In this document: piece by piece, positions 34,295-42,738 of the stretch
How positions within the stretch are numbered: the first letter of the stretch is position 1
How the letters are laid out: every line of letters begins with the position of its first letter
DNA from: Tenacibaculum sp. 190130A14a
GTDB lineage: Bacteria; Bacteroidota; Bacteroidia; Flavobacteriales; Flavobacteriaceae
Direction: 5' to 3'
Assembly: GCF_964048965.1 (NCBI RefSeq)
Contig: NZ_OZ040189.1
Coordinates: 62,001 to 126,000, forward strand
DNA: 64,000 nucleotides
Notes under the pieces: model-generated
Seen by the model: the letters and a program-made list of their open reading frames with translations, nothing else
Database searches by the model: none
Told to the model about the DNA's origin: nothing
Made by a program: the position numbers and the translations under genes

Positions 34295-35224
34295 ATGCCT
34301 ATTTATTTGTATCCCTTTATTTTCTTCGGAATAATAATCTTACTATCCTCTTTCTTTATTGTAAAACAACAAACCGCGGCTATCATAGAGAGATTTGGTA
34401 AATTTCACAGCATAAGACACTCAGGATTACATTTAAAAATTCCATTAGTAGATCGAATTGCAGGAAAACTAAGTTTAAAAATTCAACAATTAGATGTAAT
34501 TGTTGAAACAAAAACTTTAGATGACGTTTTTGTTAAATTAAAAGTTTCTGTTCAGTACAAAGTTATCAGAGATAAGGTATATGAAGCCTTTTATAAGCTT
34601 GATTATCCGCACGACCAGATTACTTCATATGTATTTGACGTTGTGCGTGCAGAAGTACCTAAAATGCGTTTAGATGATGTATTTGTAAAGAAAGATGACA
34701 TTGCAATTGCAGTAAAATCAGAATTAAATGACGCAATGATGGAGTATGGTTATGATATTATAAAAACATTAGTTACTGATATTGATCCTGATTCTCAAGT
34801 AAAAGAAGCTATGAACCGTATTAATGCAGCAGAGCGTGAAAAGGTTGCCGCACAGTATGAAGGTGATGCACAACGTATTTTAATCGTAGAAAAAGCAAAA
34901 GCAGAAGCAGAAAGTAAACGTTTACAAGGACAAGGTATTGCTGACCAAAGACGTGAAATTGCTCGCGGATTAGAAGAATCTGTTGAAGTATTGAATAAAG
35001 TTGGTATTAACTCTCAAGAAGCTTCTGCTTTAATTGTGGTAACTCAACACTATGATACTTTACAATCTATAGGTTCTGATACAAATAGTAATTTAATATT
35101 ACTACCTAATTCTCCTCAAGCTGGTAGTCAAATGTTAAACGATATGGTTGCAAGTTTTGCCGCAAGTAATCAAATAGGTGAAGCCATGAAAGAAGCAAAA
35201 GCCAAAAAGAAAAATAACGAATAA
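34295..35224 (+). CDS. SPFH/Band 7 membrane protein (stomatin/prohibitin-like)
   Basis: 309 residues: an N-terminal membrane helix (about 3-24), then an SPFH domain (about 25-200) with VKQQTAAIIERFGKFHSIRHSGLHLKIP, typical of slipins and HflK/C-like proteins, and a coiled-coil-forming Ala/Glu-rich tail (EKAKAEAESKRL). SPFH proteins form ring oligomers that organise membrane microdomains or regulate FtsH-type proteases. No NfeD or FtsH gene is adjacent. It is followed by a strong terminator. Confidence 0.88.
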   Translation: MPIYLYPFIFFGIIILLSSFFIVKQQTAAIIERFGKFHSIRHSGLHLKIPLVDRIAGKLSLKIQQLDVIVETKTLDDVFVKLKVSVQYKVIRDKVYEAFYKLDYPHDQITSYVFDVVRAEVPKMRLDDVFVKKDDIAIAVKSELNDAMMEYGYDIIKTLVTDIDPDSQVKEAMNRINAAEREKVAAQYEGDAQRILIVEKAKAEAESKRLQGQGIADQRREIARGLEESVEVLNKVGINSQEASALIVVTQHYDTLQSIGSDTNSNLILLPNSPQAGSQMLNDMVASFAASNQIGEAMKEAKAKKKNNE

Positions 35225-35245
35225 CAATAATTTATATACCTTTTT

Positions 35246-35278
35246 AAAAACCTGATTTTTCTATTTCAGGTTTTTTTT
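35246..35278 (+). terminator. Terminator after the SPFH gene
   Basis: Stem AAAAACCTGA / TCAGGTTTTT with a ten-base loop and an eight-T tail, starting 21 bases after the stop codon. Confidence 0.85.
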
Positions 35279-35298
35279 ATTAAATTAATTACCAAAAT

Positions 35299-35616
35299 AT
35301 GATAATAACAACCACAAACACCATTGAAAACAAACCTGCACAACAATATCTAGGAATTGTTACAGGTGAAACAATTATTGGAGCCAATTTTATTAAAGAT
35401 TTTTTCGCAGGTATTAGAGACATTGTAGGAGGTAGATCTGCATCCTATGAAAAAGTACTAAGACAAGCTAAAGAAAGTGCCTTAAAAGAAATGCAAGACA
35501 GAGCAGAACAACTTGGAGCTGATGCAATTGTTGGGGTTGATTTGGATTATGAAACTGTTGGACCAAATGGTGGAATGCTTATGGTTACGGCATCAGGTAC
35601 GGCCATTAAATTTTAA
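35299..35616 (+). CDS. YbjQ/UPF0145 family protein
   Basis: 105 residues, a typical length. The family motifs [41 protein letters not shown] and [19 protein letters not shown] are all present. These small proteins form pentamers and are annotated as putative heavy-metal-binding, but their function is not established. It lies 14 bases before the LytTR regulator and after the SPFH terminator, so it may be co-transcribed with the regulator. Confidence 0.88.
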   Translation: MIITTTNTIENKPAQQYLGIVTGETIIGANFIKDFFAGIRDIVGGRSASYEKVLRQAKESALKEMQDRAEQLGADAIVGVDLDYETVGPNGGMLMVTASGTAIKF

Positions 35617-35629
35617 TACCTCATAAAAT

Positions 35630-36508
35630 GTGATAAATAACATACTAAAATGGTTGAATAAACCCTATTACTCACCAATTTATAGCACTTATAACTTAAT
35701 TGTAAGTGTTGTATTTGGTTTAATAGTATCCTTATTTCTCATTGTATTTCAACCTTTTAGAATACACCTTCTAGGAGAAAATTTAGTTCTCTTTTGTTTT
35801 GGATTTGGTTGCATTTCTACAATATCTATTATTTTAATATTGTATTTCCTACCAAAACTATGTAAAGCTTTTTTTAATCCCGAAACTAGAACGGTTTTTA
35901 AACAATTTATTCTATTAAATGTTACGGTAATAACCATTGGTACTATTTCATATCCATACAACATTTATATTCGACAAAGTATTGGACAAGAGCAAATAGC
36001 TGGATACCTTCAAATACTGTCTTACTCATATGCTATTGGATTTTTCCCTATTTTATTTTGGCTCTATTTTGATGAAATAGAACTACGTAAAAAAAGAAAA
36101 AAAACTACAAAATATATTAATGAGCACAATCATTTTAGTACTAACATAATACATGAAGAATCCCTATTTTCTTTTACTTCATTACAATCTAATAATCAAA
36201 TAACACTAGATATTAATAAACTTATATATATAAGTTCTGAAGGAAACTATGCTAGTTATTTTATTGATGAACCAACTGGTGTGAAAGAAATTTTATTTAG
36301 AACTACTCTATCTAAAATAGAACAAGATTTGAAAGCTTATAAAAATATCATACGTTGTCACAAATCATACATCATAAACACAAGGTATATTAGTGAATAT
36401 TCTGGCAATGCAAGAGGCTATTTAATAAAAACAACCAAAACAGATTTTAATATTCCTATATCTCGAAGGTTTTCTAAAAACGATTTAAAAGATTTCTTAA
36501 GTTACTAA
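35630..36508 (+). CDS. LytTR-domain transcriptional regulator with membrane helices
   Basis: 292 residues from a GTG at 35630; the ATG at 35628 is in another frame. Four hydrophobic helices (about 20-42, 52-72, 90-110 and 123-145) precede a soluble C-terminal LytTR DNA-binding domain (about 185-292) with IYISSEGNYASYF, LFRTTLSKIEQDL and IIRCHKSYIINTRYI. This membrane-anchored LytTR type lacks a receiver domain and probably senses directly at the membrane. Its targets are not evident. Confidence 0.82.
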   Translation: MINNILKWLNKPYYSPIYSTYNLIVSVVFGLIVSLFLIVFQPFRIHLLGENLVLFCFGFGCISTISIILILYFLPKLCKAFFNPETRTVFKQFILLNVTVITIGTISYPYNIYIRQSIGQEQIAGYLQILSYSYAIGFFPILFWLYFDEIELRKKRKKTTKYINEHNHFSTNIIHEESLFSFTSLQSNNQITLDINKLIYISSEGNYASYFIDEPTGVKEILFRTTLSKIEQDLKAYKNIIRCHKSYIINTRYISEYSGNARGYLIKTTKTDFNIPISRRFSKNDLKDFLSY

Positions 36509-36648
36509 ACTTCCCATTCATCACTTTTAAACCAAATTAAATTCCTATTCATAACAAAATCAATTATTTAATTAAATTTATTATTAGTTTAGTTCCAATG
36601 AAAAAATAATGGATTTCGGGGGACTTTCATTATCTCTTTAAAAAGACA
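36509..36648. other. Short gap with a 10-codon ORF
   Basis: Between the LytTR gene and a terminator, bases 36609-36641 spell a ten-codon plus-strand ORF (MDFGGLSLSL) with a GGGGG run unusual for this genome, and a TAGTTTAG one mismatch from the -7 consensus lies 16 bases before it. Chance is a sufficient explanation. Confidence 0.2.
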
Positions 36649-36682
36649 AAAGCTCAAATCTAAATATTTAGATTTGAGCTTT
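36649..36682. terminator. Perfect 16-bp hairpin terminator between the LytTR gene and tatA
   Basis: Left arm 36649-36664, loop TA, right arm 36667-36682, flanked by A-rich and T-rich DNA. It serves convergent transcripts from both sides. Confidence 0.82.
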
Positions 36683-36706
36683 CTATTTCTTGAATAAGTA
36701 CAATAC

Positions 36707-36895
36707 TTATTTTTTCTCTTCTATTTTATCGTCTCCTTCAGTTTTACTAGCATCTTTAAATTCTTTAATACCAGAACCTAAACCTCTCATTAATTCAGGA
36801 ATCTTACGTCCTCCAAATAGTAATAAAACTACTACTAATATGATGATAATTTGATATCCTCCAGGTATTCCTAAAAATATAGTATTTGAAATCAT
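36707..36895 (-). CDS. tatA: Sec-independent protein translocase subunit TatA
   Basis: 62 residues: one N-terminal transmembrane helix (about 15-31), the [21 protein letters not shown] amphipathic helix and an acidic-basic tail. The FGxxKxPEL hinge is the TatA/TatE signature. TatA oligomers form the pore for folded, twin-arginine-signal proteins. TatBC are not in the window, so this is a stand-alone copy. A -7 element at 36916-36923 drives it. Confidence 0.93.
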   Translation of the reverse strand: MISNTIFLGIPGGYQIIIILVVVLLLFGGRKIPELMRGLGSGIKEFKDASKTEGDDKIEEKK

Positions 36896-36915
36896 TTTCT
36901 TGAGTTTTAACGCTG

Positions 36916-36923
36916 CAAAGATA
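36916..36923 (-). promoter_or_regulatory. -7 promoter element for tatA
   Basis: Minus-strand TATCTTTG (TAnnTTTG), 20 bases before the ATG. Confidence 0.57.
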
Positions 36924-36928
36924 CAAAA

Positions 36929-37606
36929 TTAACTTCTGTGTTCAATAACTCCGCCAATTACTTTTTTATCTTTTAAAACCTCTGGATTTCCTTTATAGAA
37001 AATACTTCCGCCAAAGGAAACTTTAGCATCTAAAGTTTCTCCAGATTGTATTTCTACTTTTGCACCCGATCCTGCTTTTACCACACATACATTTGAGATC
37101 ATCATGTTATAACCATGATAAGTTCCTCCAAGATTAGCATCTACCGTTTGGTTCTTTGCTTTTCCAGAAAGCTTTATAACACCTCCTGAAGACGTTTTTA
37201 CTTTTAAATGCTTAGTATTTACCACAAGATTGATAAAAGCTCCTTCCTGAGCTTTAATTTCAATTTTAAGTTGATCAAAACCTTTTCCAGTAATTATAGC
37301 TCCCTCATTACCATCAATAATTTTTAATTCTTTTTTGATGTACAATTTCGCTTTTACTTTACCTTCAGCCATAGTTTCAGGAAACCTCAAAGAAATTTTT
37401 AAAGTAGTATCATTCTGTTTAATCTTTACCTTTTCAGCTTTTTCTCCAGTAATTACAATTTTCTGTTCTTCAGATTGAATGATCTCTAACTCAATACCAT
37501 TATATACCTTAAGCTCAGAAAATTCTCCTAATTCTTTTGTTATTGTTGTTTGAGCACTAACCAAAGATGTTAGTAGAAACAAACTTATATAGATTATTTT
37601 CTTCAT
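36929..37606 (-). CDS. Head GIN domain (DUF2807-like) secreted protein
   Basis: 225 residues with a signal peptide (MKKIIYISLFLLTSLVSA|QT). The rest is a repetitive beta-solenoid with ELGEFSELKVYNGIELEIIQSEE at the start and evenly spaced turns (GSGAKVEIQSGETLDAKVSFGGSIFYKGNP), typical of GIN-domain adhesin-like proteins common in Bacteroidota. Function is unknown; surface or periplasmic location is likely. It lies between tatA and rnr. Confidence 0.83.
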   Translation of the reverse strand: MKKIIYISLFLLTSLVSAQTTITKELGEFSELKVYNGIELEIIQSEEQKIVITGEKAEKVKIKQNDTTLKISLRFPETMAEGKVKAKLYIKKELKIIDGNEGAIITGKGFDQLKIEIKAQEGAFINLVVNTKHLKVKTSSGGVIKLSGKAKNQTVDANLGGTYHGYNMMISNVCVVKAGSGAKVEIQSGETLDAKVSFGGSIFYKGNPEVLKDKKVIGGVIEHRS

Positions 37607-37686
37607 AATTCACATATTTAAATAGTACCATAAGTACTACTACTATAAAGACTATTTTATCTTTTTATTGTTGCAGTTATCAAATA

Positions 37687-39882
37687 TTAATGAGAAATTA
37701 ATTCAAAATCTAAATGCTTACGTTCTAAATCAGTATGCTTAACCTTAACTACGACTTCATCACCTAATTGAATAATATTCTTATTAGCTTGTCCAACTGC
37801 CGCATATTGTTTCTCATCAAAAATATAGTAATCATCCTTTAAATCTTTGATACGAACCATTCCTTCACATTTATTAGATTTAATCTCTACATAAATTCCC
37901 CATTCAGTAACACCAGAAACAACTCCTTCAAAATCAATATCTTTATGATCTTGCATATACTTAATTTGCATATACTTAATAGAATCACGTTCTGCCTTAG
38001 ATGCTAATTCTTCCATTTTAGAAGAATGTTTGCAACGTTCTTCATAAATTTCTGCTTTTGGTGAATTTCCTCCATCTAAATAATGTTGTAGTAATCGATG
38101 TGTCATTACATCTGGATAACGTCTGATGGGAGATGTAAAGTGTGAATAATAATCAAAAGCCAATCCGTAATGTCCAATATTCTGCGTAGTATATTCTGCC
38201 TTACTCATTGATCGAATAGCCAACGTTTCTACCATATTAGCCTCTGCCTTTCCATGAACATCAGTTAAAAGCTTGTTTAAACTATCAGATGTTTTCTCAC
38301 GTGTTTCAGTATTAATCTTATAACCAAACTTACTCACAATATTTTGTAATGATTGTAATTTTTCAATATCTGGTTCATCATGCACACGATATACAAAAGT
38401 TTTATTTGTAGCCTTTCCAGCCTTAAAACCAATAAATTCAGCTACTTTTCTATTAGCTAATAGCATAAATTCTTCAATCAATTTGTTAGCATCTTTGGCT
38501 TCTTTAAAAAAGACTCCTATTGGATTTGCCTCTTCATCTAAATTGAATTTTACTTCCACCTTATCAAAAGAAATAGCACCTGCTTTCATACGTCGCTTAC
38601 GTAACTTCTTTGCTAGTTCATCCAATTTCAAAATAGCTTCTACTATATTTTCATCAACCACATATTCTTGATCAATTAAAGAAACTTCTTTAGGTACTAT
38701 ATTGTTCTTATTTTCAATAATTGCTTGTGCTTCTTCATAAGCAAAACGTTTATCTGAATAAGTTACAGTTCTACCAAACCATTGATCAATTATTTGCGCT
38801 TTTTCATTCATTTCAAATACAGCAGAAAAGGTTAATTTTTCTTCTTCTGGTCTTAATGAACAAACTCCATTACTCAACATTTCTGGCAACATAGGAACTA
38901 CTCTATCTACTAAATAAACCGAAGTTGCCCTATCATAAGCCTCCTCATCCAATTTAGTTTTAGGTTGCACATAATGCGAAACATCCGCAATATGAATTCC
39001 TATTTCATAGTTACCGTTTTCTAATTTTGTAAAAGATAACGCATCATCAAAATCCTTTGCGTCTTTTGGATCTATCGTAAATGTTAGATCTCCACGCATA
39101 TCGCGTCTTTTACGAACTTCTTCTGGAGTAATTTCTATTGGTAAATGAGAAGCTTCTTCTTCAATTTCTTTAGGAAACTCATAAGGTAAGCCATACTCTA
39201 ACAAAATTGAATGGATCTCTGTATTATGTTCTCCTGGTTTCCCTAATACCTGTACAATTTTACCAAAAGGATTTTTAGAATTATCAGGCCAATCAGTCAG
39301 TTTAGCTAAGACTTTATCACCGTGTTGCGCATCACCAAGTTTACTTTTTGCAATAAAAATATCAGCATACATTTTTTGGTTATCTGGTAATACAAAACCA
39401 AAGTTCTTACTCATTTGTAGTGTTCCAACAAATTCATTTTTAGCTCTGTTTAAAACTTCTACTACATCTGCTTCTAATTTCTTACTCTTTCTTTTTGTAT
39501 AAACATATGCTTTTACAGTATCATTATGTAATCCTCTATTCAAATTAACTGAAGGAACAAAAATATCATGTTCGAAATCGTCGCTCATAAAATATGCATT
39601 CCCATTTGAAGTTACATCCAATGTACCAATATGGTAATTTCTTTCTTCATTAATTTGAAACTTTCCTCTATCTATCTCTACTATTTTTTTAGAAGCTGTA
39701 AGTTCTACTAGTTTTTGAAGTATTTGGGTTTTTCCATCAGTATCAGAAATTCCCATTTTCGACGCAATTTGTTTGTAGTTGTAAGATTTTTCAGAATTTT
39801 CGTTTAAAATCTTGAAAATGTTTCTAGTTAAATCTTTAATTATTTTTCCTTTTTTCTTGTAAATTTTCTTCTTTCTTGTCAT
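37687..39882 (-). CDS. rnr: Ribonuclease R
   Basis: 731 residues from the ATG at 39882 (MTRKKKIYKKKGKI); the longer frame to 39921 has no support. The order is an N-terminal helix-turn-helix region (about 15-65), two cold-shock domains, the RNB catalytic domain with DLTFTIDPKDAKDFDDAL (catalytic aspartates) and HYVQPKTKLDEEAYDRATSVYL, and a C-terminal S1 domain (GVVSGVTEWGIYVEI). It is a 3'-5' exoribonuclease for structured RNA, tmRNA-linked decay and rRNA quality control. The product contains no obvious truncation. Confidence 0.94.
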   Translation of the reverse strand: MTRKKKIYKKKGKIIKDLTRNIFKILNENSEKSYNYKQIASKMGISDTDGKTQILQKLVELTASKKIVEIDRGKFQINEERNYHIGTLDVTSNGNAYFMSDDFEHDIFVPSVNLNRGLHNDTVKAYVYTKRKSKKLEADVVEVLNRAKNEFVGTLQMSKNFGFVLPDNQKMYADIFIAKSKLGDAQHGDKVLAKLTDWPDNSKNPFGKIVQVLGKPGEHNTEIHSILLEYGLPYEFPKEIEEEASHLPIEITPEEVRKRRDMRGDLTFTIDPKDAKDFDDALSFTKLENGNYEIGIHIADVSHYVQPKTKLDEEAYDRATSVYLVDRVVPMLPEMLSNGVCSLRPEEEKLTFSAVFEMNEKAQIIDQWFGRTVTYSDKRFAYEEAQAIIENKNNIVPKEVSLIDQEYVVDENIVEAILKLDELAKKLRKRRMKAGAISFDKVEVKFNLDEEANPIGVFFKEAKDANKLIEEFMLLANRKVAEFIGFKAGKATNKTFVYRVHDEPDIEKLQSLQNIVSKFGYKINTETREKTSDSLNKLLTDVHGKAEANMVETLAIRSMSKAEYTTQNIGHYGLAFDYYSHFTSPIRRYPDVMTHRLLQHYLDGGNSPKAEIYEERCKHSSKMEELASKAERDSIKYMQIKYMQDHKDIDFEGVVSGVTEWGIYVEIKSNKCEGMVRIKDLKDDYYIFDEKQYAAVGQANKNIIQLGDEVVVKVKHTDLERKHLDFELISH

Positions 39883-40003
39883 TAAATCTTTCGTCTTAAA
39901 TATTTGGTTAGCAAAGTACAAATAAAATCATTCACTTATCTATTAAATAACTGTTATAAATTCTATTTTGTACATTGGCAAACTTTATATCATTATTTCA
40001 CTT

Positions 40004-40915
40004 ATGAACAATTCTTGGTTTGTTATTGTAAATCCAAATGCTGGCAATGGAAATTTTAAAAAATTATGGGCACAAATTCAACAAGAATTAACCCATAATA
40101 AAATTTCTTTTGAGTTTGAATTTACAACTCACCACAAACATGAAATCGAACTTGTTCATAAAGCCATATCAAATGGTTTTTCTAAAATTATTTCTTGTGG
40201 TGGTGATGGTACTTTGCATCATATTGTAAATGGTGTAATGCGTCAAACAATTATCAACAATGATGCCGTTACTATTGGTGTTATTCCTCTCGGAACAGGA
40301 AATGATTGGATTAAAACATATCATATTCCAAAAAATACATCAAAAGCAATTCAAATAATCAAAAACCAAAACTCTGTATATCAAGATATTGGGTATTTAA
40401 AACTTGAAAATACTTCTTCATATTTTAACAATGTTGCTGGAATAGGATATGATGGTTATGTTGTTAATAAACTAAATAAACTCAAACGCTTTGGACCCAT
40501 AGCGTACTTATTAAGTGGACTTTCTGGTTTACTTTTTTACAAACGAACACCTTTTAGGCTTGTTGTTAACAATTCAACTGTAACGGATACTTGTTTAATG
40601 ACACTTTTCGGAATTTGTAAATACTCTGGAGGAGGAATGCAACTTACTAAGTACAAAAAAAGTAATGATGGTTTATTAGATATTACTTTTGCTAAAAACC
40701 TGAATATCTTAGATTTAGTTTATAATTTAAACAAACTCTATAACGGCAAAATTACTTCACATAATAAAGTAACAACCTATGTAACAGATAAAATTACTGT
40801 TACACCAACAAAACATACAGATCTTCCTTTTATTCAAGCCGATGGTGAACTAATTGGTACTGGAGCAGTTGAAGTTAGTATTATACCAAATGCAATACAG
40901 TTTATTATTCCTTAA
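40004..40915 (+). CDS. Diacylglycerol kinase-like lipid kinase
   Basis: 303 residues from the ATG at 40004 (MNNSWFVIVNPNAGNG); the TTG at 39968 is an unlikely start. Catalytic motifs of the YegS/DgkB family are present: VNPNAGNG (about 7-14), SCGGDGTLHHIVNG (about 65-78) and GVIPLGTGNDW (about 96-106), with a lid domain (about 130-290). It phosphorylates a lipid such as diacylglycerol at the inner leaflet; the exact substrate is not determined. It diverges from rnr with about 120 bases between starts. Confidence 0.9.
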   Translation: MNNSWFVIVNPNAGNGNFKKLWAQIQQELTHNKISFEFEFTTHHKHEIELVHKAISNGFSKIISCGGDGTLHHIVNGVMRQTIINNDAVTIGVIPLGTGNDWIKTYHIPKNTSKAIQIIKNQNSVYQDIGYLKLENTSSYFNNVAGIGYDGYVVNKLNKLKRFGPIAYLLSGLSGLLFYKRTPFRLVVNNSTVTDTCLMTLFGICKYSGGGMQLTKYKKSNDGLLDITFAKNLNILDLVYNLNKLYNGKITSHNKVTTYVTDKITVTPTKHTDLPFIQADGELIGTGAVEVSIIPNAIQFIIP

Positions 40916-40996
40916 CTCGTAAAAGTTAAAAAAAACTTAAGAAAATTGTAACGTTTGTTAAAATTATTCGTCTTTATTAATAGAAAGGCGTTATAA

Positions 40997-41176
40997 ATGA
41001 AAAACTTACGTAAAATAATAGCTTTATTTTTATTCATATTTATAGCAGGTATTGCAGTTACCGCTATAAGTATTAACGCTACTTTGAACAAAAAGAACCC
41101 TACGGAGGCAGAAACAGTGAAGGTAAAAGATACCGTACACTTAGTTAAAAGCCTAAAGAAGACCAAATCGGCTTAA
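40997..41176 (+). CDS. Small single-pass membrane protein
   Basis: A 59-residue ORF that I read from the plus strand. It begins MKNLRKIIALFLFIFIAG, has one helix (about 7-27), then a lysine- and threonine-rich tail (KKNPTEAETVKVKD). A purine-rich AGAAAGG lies about nine bases before the ATG. The overlapping antisense frame is not favoured because it lacks a signal or helix pattern typical of coding DNA. I do not recognise it. It sits directly beside the long AT-rich gap described as an origin candidate. Confidence 0.6.
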   Translation: MKNLRKIIALFLFIFIAGIAVTAISINATLNKKNPTEAETVKVKDTVHLVKSLKKTKSA

Positions 41177-41824
41177 TCTTAACATTCATACTTTTTAATT
41201 TTACCTAACCTTCTCTCTTAAGATCTATTCTATATTTTCTTTTCACTGTACTATATTTTTCATTACGATTAGTAGCGTTACTTTTTTTAAAATTTAAACG
41301 TTATTAACATATTATATAATTAATAAAAAAGATTTTAAAAATTTAAAAAAGAATATAGTTGTTATTATAGCTTGTGAATATGTAGAGTAAAAAGTAGAAG
41401 TAATATTTGGTTTTATCAGTTATTAAAAAATAATAACAAGTTATCAGTGTAATAAAATCTTAAAAATCAACTAGAAAATGTAGTTATTAACAAAAGTTAT
41501 AAACATTGTTCAACAGTTTTTATTGAATAGTTAATTTCATTTTTACTGTAAATAAATTGTAAATTTTATGTTGATAAATGTTCATTAAAATCTCAAAAAA
41601 AAAGTTGCATAATTAAAATGAGTTCTTGTATTGTAAATTTTATGTAAATAATCAAATCTTTTTTTGAAAACATACAATTAGTTCTTAACAATTTATTTAT
41701 ATTATGTAACCCCTTAAGCTACAGTAGGTTATTAAGAATGCTGAAAAAAGCATTGTTAATTACTGTTGATAACCGTTAATAACTGTATTTTTGTGGTTCA
41801 CAACTAAATTAAAATCAACAAATT
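41177..41824. other. AT-rich gap with DnaA-box-like nonamers, candidate oriC
   Basis: No ORF was found across ~650 bases. The nonamer TTATYAACA, one base from the DnaA-box consensus TTATnCACA, occurs four times: TTATTAACA at 41301-41309 and 41484-41492, and its reverse form TGTTGATAA at 41569-41577 and 41764-41772. The rest is extremely AT-rich, with a hairpin AATGCT/AGCATT (41737-41754). Hand counts of G and C in genes on the two sides suggest a change of strand skew across it. No dnaA gene is in the window, which does not exclude an origin in this phylum. The -7 element of rpiB (41786-41793) is at the right edge. Confidence 0.4.
41786..41793 (+). promoter_or_regulatory. -7 promoter element for rpiB
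   Basis: TATTTTTG (TAnnTTTG), 31 bases before the ATG at 41825. Confidence 0.5.
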
Positions 41825-42259
41825 ATGACAATTGCTATTGGTAATGACCATGCAGGTACCGAATATAAATTTGAAATTGTTCAACTTTTAGAAGAAATGG
41901 GCCATAAAGTAATCAATTTTGGAACAAATACTAATGATAGTATGGATTATCCAGATACGATTCATCCAACTGCTGAAGCTGTTGAAACTGGACAGGCAGA
42001 AATGGGAATTATTTTATGTGGTAGTGGAAATGGTGCTCAAATGACTGCTAACAAGCATCAAGGTGTTAGAGCAGCCTTATGTTGGAATAACGAATTGGTT
42101 GAATTAACACGTCAACATAATAATGCTAATATATTAACGATTCCAGCTCGTTTTGTGTCTTTACAGCAAGCTTTAGGTTTTGTGAAGTTATTTTTAACTA
42201 CTGAATTTGAAGGAGGAAGACATGCTAATAGAGTTAATAAAATAGCATGTGATTGTTAA
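41825..42259 (+). CDS. rpiB: Ribose 5-phosphate isomerase B
   Basis: 144 residues. The NDHAGTEYKFEIVQLLEEMGH start, the IILCGSGNGAQMTANK segment with the active-site Cys/Gly region, and LTRQHNNANILTIPARF match RpiB/LacAB-type isomerases. It interconverts ribose-5-phosphate and ribulose-5-phosphate in the pentose phosphate pathway. The ElaA-like GNAT gene starts one base after its stop, so they form an operon ended by a hairpin. Confidence 0.9.
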   Translation: MTIAIGNDHAGTEYKFEIVQLLEEMGHKVINFGTNTNDSMDYPDTIHPTAEAVETGQAEMGIILCGSGNGAQMTANKHQGVRAALCWNNELVELTRQHNNANILTIPARFVSLQQALGFVKLFLTTEFEGGRHANRVNKIACDC

Positions 42260-42260
42260 T

Positions 42261-42707
42261 ATGAATATAAAAATAAAAACATTTCAAGAATTAACAACTT
42301 CAGAACTATATGATTTACTTCAATTGCGTTCTGAAGTTTTTGTTCTAGAGCAAGACTGTGCATATCAAGACGTAGATGGTAAAGATAAAGACGCATTGCA
42401 TGTTATTGGGTTAAAGGAAGATAAAACGGTGGCTTATACACGTATTTTTGATGGTGGGTATTATTTTGATACACCTAGTATTGGTAGGGTAGTAGTAAAA
42501 AAAGAAGAACGTAAGTATGGTTATGGACATGATATTATTAAAGCTTCAATTAAAACTATTGAGGAAGTTTTTAATAATTCTAAGATAACGATATCAGCAC
42601 AAACTTATTTAAAAAAATTTTATGAATCTCATGGATTTGAGAAGATAGGTGAGGAGTACTTAGAAGATGGAATTCCACATATAAAAATGATAAAAAATAA
42701 AGGCTGA
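42261..42707 (+). CDS. GNAT acetyltransferase, ElaA family
   Basis: 148 residues from the ATG at 42261, placed two bases after the rpiB stop. The ElaA signature LRSEVFVLEQDCAYQDVDGKDKDALH (first ~50 residues) is present, with the acetyl-CoA-binding strand IGRVVVKKEERKYGYGHDI. ElaA proteins are small N-acetyltransferases with unknown acceptors. It ends inside a bidirectional terminator shared with the giant LRR protein gene. Confidence 0.88.
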   Translation: MNIKIKTFQELTTSELYDLLQLRSEVFVLEQDCAYQDVDGKDKDALHVIGLKEDKTVAYTRIFDGGYYFDTPSIGRVVVKKEERKYGYGHDIIKASIKTIEEVFNNSKITISAQTYLKKFYESHGFEKIGEEYLEDGIPHIKMIKNKG

Positions 42708-42731
42708 GAACATTCTCAGCCTTTATTTTTT
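42696..42731. terminator. Bidirectional terminator between the ElaA-like and LRR protein genes
   Basis: A 15-bp stem AATAAAGGCTGAGAA / TTCTCAGCCTTTATT, loop CA, overlapping the upstream stop codon and followed by a seven-T run. Confidence 0.86.
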
Positions 42732-42738
42732 TAGGAGC

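Noticed and set aside
40912..41166. Minus-strand ORF of 84 codons
   Set aside because: It overlaps the better-supported 59-codon plus-strand ORF, whose product has a plausible membrane helix and a start with a purine-rich upstream segment.
41737..41754. Terminator at the AATGCT/AGCATT hairpin
   Set aside because: It has a six-base stem, a six-base loop and no T run, and it lies within the gap with DnaA-box-like motifs.
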